NCBI RefSeq assembly: GCF_001598295.1
Contig: NZ_BCYR01000001.1
Location: 806,001 to 870,000, forward strand
Source: Klebsiella ornithinolytica NBRC 105727 = ATCC 31898
GTDB taxonomy: Bacteria; Pseudomonadota; Gammaproteobacteria; Enterobacterales; Enterobacteriaceae
Direction of reading: 5' to 3'
DNA length: 64,000 nucleotides
The notes below the pieces were generated by a model, which was not told the origin of the DNA, did not search any database, and saw only the letters and a list, made by a program, of their open reading frames with translations. Position numbers and translations under genes: made by a program. This document shows positions 29,401 to 37,783 of the stretch, piece by piece. Position 1 is the first letter of the stretch; each line of letters begins with the position of its first letter.

Positions 29401-31372
29401 CTTTTTTCTCGCCTTTGGCATCGGCGTAGACAATCTCAAACGCCGCGGTGCTGTTTTCTTCTACCACCGGCTGTTTCACCGTACTGTCGGTGCGATAGTC
29501 GTAGACCTCTTTGAGGGCAAATTCAGGGCGGATCCCCGGCAGCGTATCGGCCGGCCAGATCGGCTGCTGTACGGTACGGGTAACCGGTCGGCCGCCCGAC
29601 TCCAGCAGGCTGGCCTGTAAAACCACCTGCAGCGGCGAATGGCTATCCTGCCACTGGCTGGCGGTAGTCACGTCGGCATGGCCTTTTTCATCCAGCGTCG
29701 TCTGGACTTCATCCAGGCTGCGGGAGAGGTTTTCTTCGGCAATATCACCAAACTGGAAGCCCGGCAGCGCCGCAACCGCATCGCGCAGCGGACGCAGGAA
29801 CAGTTTTCCCTGGAGCTGATTGCCGCTGGCCGGGGCGCCATACAGATAGGCGCCGGCAACGTTAAAGCGCACATCGGCATCCATGGCCAGCGGGGTATTT
29901 TGCGGCGTCAGATTCAGCGCCATACGCTCAGGCATAAAATCTTCGACGTGGAAATCCCACTCGCGCGGCTGATTGTCGCCGGTGCTGGCGCGGATATGCC
30001 ACATACCGGTCGCCGCCCCGCTATCAAGCGGCCAGGTAAACTGATACAGACCATTGACCGGTTTGCTGACCAGCGAGCGGATCACCTGACCGTCCGGCTG
30101 AACCACGTCGAACTTCACCGGCTGCTCGGCCAGCGGTTTGCCGTCGCCGTCACGGAGCAGCGCGTTGAGGATGACCGTCTCTCCCGGACGATAAAGATCG
30201 CGCGGACCAAACATAAAGAACTGCTTGCTGAATCCCGGGGCGCCGGCAATCGAGAACTCGGCCAGATCCAGTGCGGGAAGTTTGAGATCCAGCAGGGTGG
30301 TCTGCCCGTCTTTTCGCGCCAGCAACAGCGCCGCTTCTTTATCATCGGTTTGCAGGGTCACGTGCCCCTGGGCGTCGCTTTTCGCCTGGGCGAGAGTTTG
30401 CCCTTTCGCATTCAGCAGCTGCACATCGATACCCGATTGCGCCGCACCGTCTTCGAGACTCTGGGTAAAGACATCCAGCCGGTTACGATAACGGTGCGCC
30501 GATACGCCGATATCGCTCAACGTAAACAGCGTCGCAGCGTTGCTATAGCTGTAGCGTCCCGCCGGATTCATCACCGCTACGTAAACGCCCGGCTGCTGCA
30601 ACGGCTTAATATCCGCCAGCGGCAGCAGCAGTTTCTCCCGCGTGTTGCGCGCCGGATTGAGATCGAAACGCCCGGTATAGACCAGATCGGCCATTTTCAA
30701 CAGCTCGTCAGACTCCCAGTTACTCAATGAGTTACGATATTCCCACTGACTGACAAAAGCGGACAGCGACTCCGGCTTGATACGGAAAAAGTTGACGTCG
30801 ACGTTATCGACGTTCAGCGCCATAACCGGCAGCCCGGCAACCACTTTGCCCGGCAGCAGCGAGCCGCGGCTGGCAAAACCGACGCTCGGAGCAATATCGC
30901 GGGTGGTAATGGTTTTTTCAAAATGGTTATCAAAGGTCGCCGCGTTCAGCGCACTCAGCGTCGGGTCAACGGAGACAATCAGTTCGCGTTTCGGCTCAAG
31001 ATGACGTAGCCGCAGCGCTTTCAGGTCAGGAGAGAGCTCCCAGGCACCATCCACCTTGCCGCTTTTTTTATCGACAAGATGCACGCTGCGTGAGAAATCC
31101 TGATCGGGATTAAGCGGCACAGAGAAGGTGAGCACCATCGCCGCCGCGCCGTCCAGCTGGATTTCCGAGGCGTCGAGCAGCGTCAGCGCTTTACCTTTGC
31201 TTTTTTCCGCCAGCGCCGCCAGCTGCGCGCTATCCGGTTTTGCAGTGCCCGTTTGCCCAGCGGAAGAGCCGGCTGGCGCGACGGCCTGCGGTTTACCGCT
31301 GTCATCGCATCCGCTGAGAGAGAGTGCCGTCAACAGTGCCAGCGACAGCGCCGCTAAACGAAATGGTTTCAT
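26423..31372 (-). CDS. yfhM: Bacterial alpha-2-macroglobulin YfhM (thioester lipoprotein)
   Basis: 1649-residue periplasmic protease-trap lipoprotein. The signal peptide ends in lipobox LSLSGC (Cys ~22), followed by Asp-Asp; an Asp at +2 predicts inner-membrane retention. A series of MG beta-sandwich domains and the bait region (around residues 780-930) are followed by the thioester motif YGCLEQ (Cys 1184) in the alpha-helical TED domain. The protein is thought to trap foreign proteases that reach the periplasm and to work with PBP1C in cell-wall repair. Length matches E. coli YfhM (1653). The stop codon touches the pbpC start. Confidence 0.97.
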   Translation of the reverse strand: MKPFRLAALSLALLTALSLSGCDDSGKPQAVAPAGSSAGQTGTAKPDSAQLAALAEKSKGKALTLLDASEIQLDGAAAMVLTFSVPLNPDQDFSRSVHLVDKKSGKVDGAWELSPDLKALRLRHLEPKRELIVSVDPTLSALNAATFDNHFEKTITTRDIAPSVGFASRGSLLPGKVVAGLPVMALNVDNVDVNFFRIKPESLSAFVSQWEYRNSLSNWESDELLKMADLVYTGRFDLNPARNTREKLLLPLADIKPLQQPGVYVAVMNPAGRYSYSNAATLFTLSDIGVSAHRYRNRLDVFTQSLEDGAAQSGIDVQLLNAKGQTLAQAKSDAQGHVTLQTDDKEAALLLARKDGQTTLLDLKLPALDLAEFSIAGAPGFSKQFFMFGPRDLYRPGETVILNALLRDGDGKPLAEQPVKFDVVQPDGQVIRSLVSKPVNGLYQFTWPLDSGAATGMWHIRASTGDNQPREWDFHVEDFMPERMALNLTPQNTPLAMDADVRFNVAGAYLYGAPASGNQLQGKLFLRPLRDAVAALPGFQFGDIAEENLSRSLDEVQTTLDEKGHADVTTASQWQDSHSPLQVVLQASLLESGGRPVTRTVQQPIWPADTLPGIRPEFALKEVYDYRTDSTVKQPVVEENSTAAFEIVYADAKGEKKAVSGLQVRLIRERRDYYWNWSDGEGWQSQFDQKDLQEGEQSLDLQAGQTAKVSFPVEWGSYRLEVKGPDDVISSVRFWAGYSWQDNSDGTGAARPDRVTMKLDKAAYKPGDTIKLHIAAPAAGKGYAMVESSEGPLWWQEIDVPAEGMALSIPVDKTWNRHDLYLSTLVIRPGDKSRSATPKRAVGLLHLPLGDENRRLTLALDAPEKIRPNQPLTVKIKASVAQGEVPKQVNVLLSAVDSGVLNITDYATPDPWKAFFGQKRYGADIYDIYGQVIEGQGRLASLRFGGDGDELKRGGKPPVNHVTIIAQQAQPVILDERGEGAVTLPIGDFNGELRVMAQAWTADDFGSSDEKVVVAAPLIAELNTPRFLANGDATRLALDLRNLTDRPQTLNVALSASGLLQLDGAAIPPLQLAPGARSTLFVPVSARDGFGDGQVNATITGVALPGETFPPMQKQWKIGVRPAFPAQTVNSGVVLQPGERWQAPVGQTQGFSPATLQGQLVFSGKPPLNLARYIRDLKAYPYGCLEQTASGLFPSLYTNAAQLKALGIAGDSDEKRRAAVEIGISRLLHMQRDDGGFALWDKEGPEEYWLTAYAMDFLVRAGEQGYSVPTQAMNNGNQRLLRYLQEPGLMTVRYSDDAAASRFAAQAYAALVLARQQKAPLGALREIWSRHEQARSGLPLLQLGIALKAMGDAPRAEQALTLAMSTPRQDTDRWLGDYGSALRDDALKLALLEENQLLPDAQNTLLSTLAEEAYGQRWLSTQETNALFLAGRTLQGLPGSWQAQTSLQAQPLAADKAQTRNLSAEQLATLQVSNTGDRPLWLRLDSSGYPLAAPQATGNVLGIERQIFDTRGLQKSLTSLRSGELVLVKLEVTAKRNVPDALVVDLLPAGLELENQNLANSSASLQENGDAVQNLLNQMQQADIQHIEFRDDRFVAAVAINEGQPVTLVYLARAVTPGTYQVPQPQVESMYIPQWRATGAASGPLTVTP

Positions 31373-31996
31373 CCTTTAACCCCTTGGCCTGAACAGCCAG
31401 ATGCCTGTAGTGAACACATTATTATGCGCTAACGGCGGAATTACCAATTGCTTATGCTATCGGCATCGCACAGGCGGTCTGATGTTCCGATAATACGCTT
31501 TCGGCAATATGCTTTATCTGGTACCCGATGAGAATAATAACGACAGTGTATTTGAGTCCGCGGAGGGCGAAAAATTGCCGCCCCGCACGATAAATATAAA
31601 ATATGTGACCACGCGCATTTAAAAAAGCAGAAACGGACAATGTGGCAATTTAATTACCGGCTGAGAGTATAATTTTCCTCCTTGATTAATTCCGAAATTA
31701 AATGCACTACCGCTTTATAAATTGACAATACGCCCGTTTTCTCTTATCTGAACGCTATACCGCCATATTTCATGCCCTCTGATACTGCTGGTAGTCGTCA
31801 ATTTTCATCTCCCGACGGAGAAATGACCTCATTGCCGAAGCCCGTTCAATCGCATGATTACCGGTATCTTTCAATATGCCCACGTTGGCTAAAAAAACGG
31901 ATAGTCGTTCTGACCGCCCGCGCCGCTGATTCAATAACGGCACAACCGTCATTCGTTCCGTATTGATATATTAAATAAGTAATATGGGAATTATTT
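31373..31996. other. yfhM upstream intergenic region, AT-rich, no recognised gene
   Basis: 624 bp between the divergent yfhM and the membrane protein gene at 31997; clearly more AT-rich than its surroundings from about 31590 onward. Two short minus-strand frames occur (31452-31640, 62 codons; 31770-31952, 60 codons). Neither has a good ribosome-binding site or a homologue I recognise; the second (ends MKIDDYQQYQRA) could be the remnant of a decayed gene. The region must hold promoters for both flanking genes. In E. coli a small RNA gene (ryfA) maps near sseA; I could not recognise it here. Confidence 0.5.
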
Positions 31997-33205
31997 ATGT
32001 CACAAATGAACGCGCTGTTAATTATTATTTTCATTCTTTATACAGGCGATGTTATCTCTACCCGCACCAAAGCCTGGATCCCTTCCGTCTTTGTCTGTGC
32101 GGTCCTGTTTCTGGGCGGATACTGGACGTTTTTTCCGCCTGATATTATTAGCCGGGCGGGGATCACGGCGCCCGTTGCCATCATGCTGATGTATCTGCTG
32201 ATTACCAATATGGGTACCCTGCTGTCACTGCAGGAGCTCATGCGCCAGTGGAAAACGGTGATCATCGCGCTTGCCGGTATTGCCGGGATAACGGTAGCCG
32301 TCTTCGCGGTGAGCCTGTTGCTATTTGACCGCAACACCGCGCTGGTGACCATCCCGCCGCTGGTCGGTGGGATCGTGTCATCATTAATTATGTCGCAAGG
32401 TGCAAGCAACGCCGGGCTGGTCGATCTGTCCGTACTGGCGATTCTGATTTACGTGATGCAGGGATTCGCCGGCTATCCCCTCACCGCCATCATGCTGCAA
32501 CGCGAAGGAAAATCGTGGCTCAGGCGCTACCGCAGTAACAAACAGCATCATGAAAACGCTGAAGAACAGCCCCTCCTCCCCTGCGGCGAAGAAATAATGC
32601 CGCGTTTGTTTAGCCGCCTCCCCGCAAGCTACAACAGTAGCTATTTTAAATTTCTGCGCCTGGCGATGGTCGGCTGTCTGGCCTGGTTTATCTCCGACCT
32701 GGCAAAACCCATCGTTAGCATCAGTCCGTTCGTGCTGTGTCTGTTTTTTGGCGTGGTCTTTACTTCCGTAGGGTTTCTCGAAAAACACACGCTACAAAAA
32801 GCGAACGGGTTCGGCTTTGCCGTCATGGCATTGATGCTGTTTATCTTTGATACCCTGAACAAAGCAACGCCGGAGATGCTGCTACGCCTGCTTTATCCGA
32901 TGGCGGTGCTCATCGCCACGGCGGTTATCGGCATGTTTATGGTTTCCTGGCTCGTGGGGAAAGCGCTCGGCGTCAGCGGCGCCATGTCATTCGCCATCTC
33001 CCTGACCGCGCTGTACGGCTTCCCGGCGGATTACATCATCACCAACGAAGCCATTAACGCCCTTACCCAGGATGAAAAAGAACGCCAGATGCTGACTCAG
33101 CACATGCTGGGGCCAATGCTGGTTGGCGGGTTTATCTCCGTGACGATTGTTTCCGTCATTCTGGCCGGAATACTGGTGGGTTATCTGGCGCCGGTGATCG
33201 ACTGA
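31997..33205 (+). CDS. Putative membrane transporter, family not recognised
   Basis: 402-residue very hydrophobic protein with about eleven or twelve membrane segments: roughly residues 4-18, 26-46, 54-74, 86-110, 116-136, 142-160, then a charged cytoplasmic loop (~168-210, RRYRSNKQHHENAEEQ), 216-236, 238-262, 270-292, 298-322, 328-350 and 376-400. Symmetric halves with glycine/serine-rich stretches (PPLVGGIVSSLIMSQGASNAG, here ~118-137) suggest a secondary carrier with an inverted repeat. I do not recognise the family. The gene is followed 37 bp downstream by an M20 amidohydrolase in the same direction, so uptake of an N-acyl amino acid or peptide-like substrate is a reasonable guess. Not in the E. 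coli order. Confidence 0.75.
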   Translation: MSQMNALLIIIFILYTGDVISTRTKAWIPSVFVCAVLFLGGYWTFFPPDIISRAGITAPVAIMLMYLLITNMGTLLSLQELMRQWKTVIIALAGIAGITVAVFAVSLLLFDRNTALVTIPPLVGGIVSSLIMSQGASNAGLVDLSVLAILIYVMQGFAGYPLTAIMLQREGKSWLRRYRSNKQHHENAEEQPLLPCGEEIMPRLFSRLPASYNSSYFKFLRLAMVGCLAWFISDLAKPIVSISPFVLCLFFGVVFTSVGFLEKHTLQKANGFGFAVMALMLFIFDTLNKATPEMLLRLLYPMAVLIATAVIGMFMVSWLVGKALGVSGAMSFAISLTALYGFPADYIITNEAINALTQDEKERQMLTQHMLGPMLVGGFISVTIVSVILAGILVGYLAPVID

Positions 33206-33242
33206 ACCGTTTCATTTTCTACGAACCTATGGAGTCCGTTTT

Positions 33243-34427
33243 ATGATTAACCCCGTTATTACCGCCATCATCGCCAGAGAAGAGCAGGCAACAATCGACT
33301 TTCGCCGCGATCTACACGCCCACCCGGAGCTGCCGTGGGAGGAGCGACGAACGACGGATCGCGTCGTGGCGGAACTGGAGAATATCGGCATCGCCTGTCG
33401 CCGTACCGTTCCGACCGGCGTCATTGCAGACATTTCTGGCAGTAAACCGGGCAAAACGGTGGCACTGCGCGCCGATATGGATGCGCTGCCGGTGCATGAG
33501 CTCAACGATCGGCTCAGCTATAAATCGCTCACCGCCGGGAAAATGCACGCCTGCGGGCATGATTCCCATACCGCAATGCTGCTTACCGCCGCCCGCGCGC
33601 TGTATGAGGTTCGCGAGCAGATGGCCGGTAACGTACGGTTAATTTTTCAGCCCGCCGAGGAGATTGCCGAAGGCGCCAAAGCGATGATCGCCCAGGGGGC
33701 CCTGGATAATGTCGACAACATTTTTGGCATGCACATCTGGTCCGGCTCGCCTTCCGGCAAAATATCCTGCAACGTGGGGTCGTCATTTGCCTCCGCAGAT
33801 TTACTCAAAGTCACCTTTCGCGGCCGCGGCGGTCACGGTTCCATGCCAGAGGCCTGCATCGATGCGGCGGTTGTCGCCTCCGCCTTCGTGATGAATTTAC
33901 AGGCTATCGTGGCGCGTGAAACTTCGCCGCTGGACTCCGCCGTGGTCTCTATCGGTCGCATGGATGTCGGCACCCGGTTCAACGTGATTGCCGAAAATGC
34001 GCTCCTGGACGGTACAGTACGTTGCTTCAGCATCGAAACCCGTCGGCGCCTGGAGGCCGCAATCACGCGCTATGCGCAGCATACTGCGGCGATGTATGGC
34101 GCCAGCGTTGACGTCGACTACTGCTACGGCACGTTACCGGTGATTAACGAAGAACGCAGCGCATTGCTGGCGCAGTCCACGATCCGCGAAGCCTTCGGTG
34201 ACGACGTGCTATTCAGCGAAAAACCCACGACCGGCGGGGAGGATTTCAGCTTCTATCTGCAAGATATTCCCGGTTGTTTTGCCCTGCTCGGCTCCGGTAA
34301 TAAAGCGAAAGGGAGCGACTACGCCCACCATCACGGATGCTTCAATATCGATGAACAAGTGATGAAAACCGGCGCCGGGCTGTACGCTCAGTACGCCTGG
34401 CGCTATCTGCATCAAGACCGCTTCTGA
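33243..34427 (+). CDS. M20-family amidohydrolase (hippurate/N-acyl amino acid hydrolase type)
   Basis: 394-residue metal-dependent hydrolase that removes an acyl group from an N-acyl amino acid or related amide. Motifs in order: DLHAHPELPWEE (~residue 22), LRADMDALPVHE (~75), metal-site HACGHDSHTAMLL (~102), QPAEEIAEGAKAM (~140), GMHIW (~165), GRGGHGSMPE in the lid domain (~197) and TTGGEDFSFYLQDIPG (~330). This is the aminoacylase/hippuricase/IAA-amidohydrolase subgroup. A clear ribosome-binding site (TATGGAGTCC) precedes the ATG. It is probably cotranscribed with the upstream membrane protein; a GC hairpin follows at 34435-34454. Exact substrate unknown. Confidence 0.9.
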   Translation: MINPVITAIIAREEQATIDFRRDLHAHPELPWEERRTTDRVVAELENIGIACRRTVPTGVIADISGSKPGKTVALRADMDALPVHELNDRLSYKSLTAGKMHACGHDSHTAMLLTAARALYEVREQMAGNVRLIFQPAEEIAEGAKAMIAQGALDNVDNIFGMHIWSGSPSGKISCNVGSSFASADLLKVTFRGRGGHGSMPEACIDAAVVASAFVMNLQAIVARETSPLDSAVVSIGRMDVGTRFNVIAENALLDGTVRCFSIETRRRLEAAITRYAQHTAAMYGASVDVDYCYGTLPVINEERSALLAQSTIREAFGDDVLFSEKPTTGGEDFSFYLQDIPGCFALLGSGNKAKGSDYAHHHGCFNIDEQVMKTGAGLYAQYAWRYLHQDRF

Positions 34428-34434
34428 TCGCTTC

Positions 34435-34454
34435 TCCCCGGTGTACGCCGGGGA
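34435..34454 (+). terminator. Hairpin after M20 hydrolase gene
   Basis: Perfect 7-bp stem (TCCCCGG / CCGGGGA) with a 6-nt loop 8 bp after the stop; no T-run follows, so termination efficiency is uncertain. Confidence 0.4.
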
Positions 34455-34510
34455 CATATCACATTACGGTATGTATTACGTGAAAATGCCTTGTCGGTAA
34501 GGGCAAAAAC

Positions 34511-34534
34511 ATCAACAATCTACCTATTGTTGAT
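34511..34534 (+). promoter_or_regulatory. Inverted repeat in sseA leader
   Basis: Perfect 9-bp arms (ATCAACAAT / ATTGTTGAT) separated by 6 nt, 16 bp before the sseA ATG and next to its GGAGA ribosome-binding site. It could be an operator or a leader hairpin affecting translation; no factor is identified. Confidence 0.4.
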
Positions 34535-34549
34535 GACACGGAGACAGCC

Positions 34550-35395
34550 ATGTCCACTTCGTTTTTTGTCGCCGCTGACTGGTTAGCGGAACATATTGAT
34601 GACCCGGAAATTCAGATTATCGATGCGCGAATGGCGCCGCCTGGGCAGGAAGATCGCGATTTGCACGCCGAATATCGCGCGGGTCATATTCCCAACGCCG
34701 TATTTTTCGATATTGAAGCGCTTTCCGATCGCACCAGCCCGCTGCCGCATATGATGCCGCGAGCGGAAGCCTTCGCCGTTGCGATGCGCGAGCTGGGGGT
34801 CAGCAGCGATAAACATCTGGTGGTTTACGATGAAGGCAATCTCTTCTCAGCCCCGCGCGCCTGGTGGATGCTGCGCACATTTGGCGTCGAAAACGTCTCG
34901 ATTCTCGCCGGCGGCCTGGCCGGCTGGCAGCGCGATGAATTGCCTCTTGAGCAGGGAGTTCCCGATATTCCGGAAGGCGAATTTGACGGACGCTTCGATC
35001 CGGAAGTGATCAAACGGCTGACCGATGTACTGCTGGTTAGCCATGAGGGATCGGCGCAGATCGTCGATGCGCGTCCGGCCGGGCGTTTTAATGGCCTGGT
35101 GGATGAGCCTCGTCCAGGACTGCGTCGCGGTCATATTCCCGGCGCGCTCAACGTACCGTGGAGCGATCTGGTGATTAACGGCGAACTGAAAACCGTGGAT
35201 GAACTGAATGAGATTTTCATTCGCCAGGGCGTGGATTTCGAGCGGCCGATTATTGCCAGCTGCGGCTCCGGCGTCACGGCGGCGGTTGTGGTGCTGGCGC
35301 TGACGACGCTGGGCGTCAACGGCGTCTGTCTCTATGACGGCTCGTGGAGCGAATGGGGCGCACGTAGCGACCTGCCGATCGAACCGGCGCAATAA
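34550..35395 (+). CDS. sseA: 3-mercaptopyruvate sulfurtransferase
   Basis: Transfers sulfur from 3-mercaptopyruvate to thiol acceptors or cyanide. Two tandem rhodanese domains (residues ~1-135 and ~160-280). The active-site Cys is in the second, IASCGSGVTAA (~residue 237), and the CGSGVTA loop is diagnostic of mercaptopyruvate rather than thiosulfate specificity. The inactive first domain carries the CH2A-like DEGNLFSAPRAWW. 281 residues as in E. coli. Convergent with sseB, with a terminator hairpin between. Confidence 0.96.
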   Translation: MSTSFFVAADWLAEHIDDPEIQIIDARMAPPGQEDRDLHAEYRAGHIPNAVFFDIEALSDRTSPLPHMMPRAEAFAVAMRELGVSSDKHLVVYDEGNLFSAPRAWWMLRTFGVENVSILAGGLAGWQRDELPLEQGVPDIPEGEFDGRFDPEVIKRLTDVLLVSHEGSAQIVDARPAGRFNGLVDEPRPGLRRGHIPGALNVPWSDLVINGELKTVDELNEIFIRQGVDFERPIIASCGSGVTAAVVVLALTTLGVNGVCLYDGSWSEWGARSDLPIEPAQ

Positions 35396-35403
35396 GAGAA
35401 CAA

Positions 35404-35427
35404 CAGCGGGGGCCGAAGCCCCCGCTG
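35404..35427. terminator. sseA/sseB bidirectional terminator
   Basis: Perfect 10-bp stem CAGCGGGGGC / GCCCCCGCTG with CGAA tetraloop between convergent sseA and sseB. Plus strand continues CTTTAGAT; minus strand continues TTGTTCTCTT. Likely acts in both directions. Confidence 0.75.
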
Positions 35428-35429
35428 CT

Positions 35430-36206
35430 TTAGATAATGCGGTTCTGTTTGAAATCGCGCAGGAAACTGCCCCAGCGCTTTTCATAAAATGGCGTGATAT
35501 GGGCAATCATAAAATGGCTGATCCCCTTTTCACCTTCAACCACCTGACAAAGATCAACCGGCTCATCGCCAGGTAACGTATCGGTCGCCACGCTGCCTGC
35601 CGCCTGGATCACCTCTTCGATATCGCCTTCGGCTTCAATCCCGATCAGCAGGTTTGCCGGCGCATCAGCGCTATCTTTAATTGAGCAAAGAAATGCCCGT
35701 CTGACGGTCTTCATCGTTTTAAACAGCGTCGTCAGCGAATCAATCATCTGCGCCGGCGGCTCGGCGACTTCAGACAACAGCAAAGACTCGCCGCCTTCAA
35801 GCACGGTTTGGGTGCTGAGCGGGCTGCCCTCTTCCCCCAGCAGATGGCGGATCTCATTGGGCATAAACTCTTTACCGGTTGCCAGCTTCGCATTGAGGAA
35901 CAGCGTTTCGCCGAGCGTCATCGCAAACAGCGTCCGTGCCGGCATCACCACAAACGATTGTTCATCTTCCACCGCCTGCTGCAGCGCTTCCAGAGAAGAG
36001 AAAAACGGAATCACCGAAGCGCCATCATCTTTCTCCCAGTGCTGCAGATCGACGGCACTCTCTTCGACAATCGGCTCACCTTCCGCTGCCGCCCCCGGTA
36101 CCCACACGGTGGATTCCAGCAGCGTACGGAAAAATGCCGGGCGGTGACCTGGCTCGGTCGCCGCCTTTTCCAGCAGAGTTTCTAATTCATTTTTAGTTTC
36201 GGACAT
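35430..36206 (-). CDS. sseB: SseB family protein (enhanced serine sensitivity)
   Basis: 258 residues, matching E. coli SseB end to end. It has an N-terminal SseB domain (NELETLLEKAATEPGHRPAFFRTLLEST) and a C-terminal SseB domain ending FLRDFKQNRII. No enzyme motif is visible. E. coli mutants show altered serine sensitivity; the biochemical role is not known. Acidic and soluble, so cytoplasmic. Separated from upstream pepB by a REP pair. Confidence 0.93.
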   Translation of the reverse strand: MSETKNELETLLEKAATEPGHRPAFFRTLLESTVWVPGAAAEGEPIVEESAVDLQHWEKDDGASVIPFFSSLEALQQAVEDEQSFVVMPARTLFAMTLGETLFLNAKLATGKEFMPNEIRHLLGEEGSPLSTQTVLEGGESLLLSEVAEPPAQMIDSLTTLFKTMKTVRRAFLCSIKDSADAPANLLIGIEAEGDIEEVIQAAGSVATDTLPGDEPVDLCQVVEGEKGISHFMIAHITPFYEKRWGSFLRDFKQNRII

Positions 36207-36223
36207 ATTTTCATTACTTTAAA

Positions 36224-36294
36224 TTGCCCGGCGGCGCTGCGCTTGCACGGGCCTACGAATTTCCCCGGCCGGATAAGCGCAGCGCCACCGGCAA
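36224..36294. repeat. REP pair (BIME) between pepB and sseB
   Basis: Two REP-type units in opposite orientation: TGCCCGGCGGCGCTGCGCTT... at 36225-36257 and the inverted unit at 36263-36294 (reads TTGCCGGTGGCGCTGCGCTT on the minus strand). Classic bacterial interspersed mosaic element arrangement, in the 93-bp gap between same-direction genes. Confidence 0.8.
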
Positions 36295-36299
36295 GAGCA

Positions 36300-37586
36300 T
36301 TACTCTGCGGTTAACAGATGAGCAATCGTGCGCACGCCGAGGCCGGTGGCGCCGGCAGACCACTGCTCAACCGCCGCTTTGCGATAGGTCGCCGAGCAGT
36401 CGATGTGCAGCCAGCCCTGGTGATAATTTTCAACGAAATGCGACAGGAAACCGGCTGCAGTGCTGGCGCCAGCCGGATAGGCCGCGCTGCCGGTGTTGTT
36501 CAGCTCGGCGAAGTTAGACGGCAGCTGGCCGCGGTGGAACTCGGCCAGCGGCAGGCGCCAGAAGGCTTCGTTTTCCGCCTGTGCACTCGCCAACAGACGG
36601 TTAGCCAGCGAGTCATCAAAGCTGAACAGCGCGTGATAGTCATTACCGAGCGCGGTTTTCGCCGCCCCGGTCAGGGTCGCGGCATCGATGATCAGCTCAG
36701 GTTTCTGCGTCGAGGCATCAATCAGACCATCCGCCAGCACCAGACGACCTTCAGCGTCGGTGTTCATGATTTCCACAGTCTTGCCATTGCGATAGCGAAT
36801 GATGTCGCCGAGTTTAAAGGCATTACCGCTGATCAGGTTGTCCGCACAGCACAGATACAGCTTCACGCGTTTGTTCAGGCCGCGGGTAATCGCGAACGCC
36901 AGCGCGCCGGTAACCGTTGCCGCGCCGCCCATATCGGACTTCATCGAATCCATAAACGCGCTTTGTTTGATGCTGTAGCCGCCGGAATCGAAGGTGATAC
37001 CTTTCCCGACCAGGCAAGCGTACACCGGGGCCTCTTTATTGCCGGTTGGGTTGTAATCCAGCGCCAGCAGTACCGGCGGACGCTCGGAGCCGCGGCCAAC
37101 GGTATGCAGCCCAAGATAGCCTTGCTCACGCAGGTCTTCACCTTTCGTGATGCGGTATGTCACGTTGTCGCAGGCGACGCTGCACAGCAGATCGACCGCG
37201 CGCTGAGCCAGCTGTTCCGGGCCAAGCTCTTCCGCCGGCGCGTTAATGGTATCCCGCACCCAGTCAATAATCGTCAGCCGATTGTCCAGCTCGCTTTTCT
37301 GCGCGTCGTCCAGCGCCGGCCATTCCACCTTGCGGCTGCCTTTCGGCCCTTTGTAACCGGCCCAGAATGCCCACGCGCGGTCGGTATCCCAGCCTTCGCC
37401 GCTCAGCGCGACATGTTTGATCCCCATCCCGTCGACTTTACGCGCCGCGCGCTGAATCAAACCGAGGTCGTCTTTACCGTTCAGATGCAGGGTGATGCCG
37501 TCATTATTAATGCTGTAAGCCGCTTTTTCTCCCCAGCGCGCGTCGGCGGGTTGGGTCGTCAGCGTAATCTTCATGGCTTCGGTCAT
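36300..37586 (-). CDS. pepB: Peptidase B (M17 leucyl aminopeptidase family)
   Basis: Two-metal aminopeptidase active on peptides including Cys-Gly. Metal-binding motifs of M17: [14 protein letters not shown] (~residue 195), [11 protein letters not shown] (~220) and [14 protein letters not shown] (~280), with [14 protein letters not shown] following. 428 residues against 427 in E. coli; the ATG at 37586 is chosen because MTEAMKITL is the conserved N-terminus and TAAGGATAA upstream serves as ribosome-binding site. The frame remains open for 43 codons upstream over the isc terminator, which is not coding. Confidence 0.96.
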   Translation of the reverse strand: MTEAMKITLTTQPADARWGEKAAYSINNDGITLHLNGKDDLGLIQRAARKVDGMGIKHVALSGEGWDTDRAWAFWAGYKGPKGSRKVEWPALDDAQKSELDNRLTIIDWVRDTINAPAEELGPEQLAQRAVDLLCSVACDNVTYRITKGEDLREQGYLGLHTVGRGSERPPVLLALDYNPTGNKEAPVYACLVGKGITFDSGGYSIKQSAFMDSMKSDMGGAATVTGALAFAITRGLNKRVKLYLCCADNLISGNAFKLGDIIRYRNGKTVEIMNTDAEGRLVLADGLIDASTQKPELIIDAATLTGAAKTALGNDYHALFSFDDSLANRLLASAQAENEAFWRLPLAEFHRGQLPSNFAELNNTGSAAYPAGASTAAGFLSHFVENYHQGWLHIDCSATYRKAAVEQWSAGATGLGVRTIAHLLTAE

Positions 37587-37626
37587 TTTATCTTTATCCT
37601 TATTTGGCAAAGGAGCCGCATTTGGT

Positions 37627-37650
37627 AAAAGGGCCGCCAAAAGGCAGCCC
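37627..37650 (-). terminator. isc operon terminator
   Basis: On the minus strand GGGCTGCC-TTTT-GGCGGCCC (one G-T pair) is followed by TTTTACC. It marks the end of the iscRSUA-hscBA-fdx-iscX transcript before pepB. Confidence 0.65.
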
Positions 37651-37664
37651 ATATTATTTTTCCG

Positions 37665-37773
37665 ATGTTTCACGCTGCAGGAGAAGGCGGTCAGCCGCTC
37701 ATTCACCGGGCCCACAGATTACTGTGCGGCGGGAGTGAGCAAACACGACCCACGCATCTGCAGCGTGAAACAT
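37665..37773. repeat. 109-bp long inverted repeat between iscX and pepB
   Basis: Perfect 16-bp arms, ATGTTTCACGCTGCAG at 37665-37680 and its complement at 37758-37773, enclose 77 nt. That spacer contains a further imperfect nested palindrome centred on CACAG-ATTA-CTGTG (near 37722). The structure suggests a miniature palindromic intergenic element. It lies just after the iscX stop codon. Confidence 0.7.
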
Positions 37774-37783
37774 GTTGCGGAAA

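Noticed and set aside
31452-31640. 62-codon minus-strand frame upstream of yfhM
   Set aside because: No ribosome-binding site and no recognisable feature; kept only as part of the intergenic description.
36318-37628. 436-codon plus-strand open frame opposite pepB
   Set aside because: Antisense shadow of pepB, which has clear M17 motifs.
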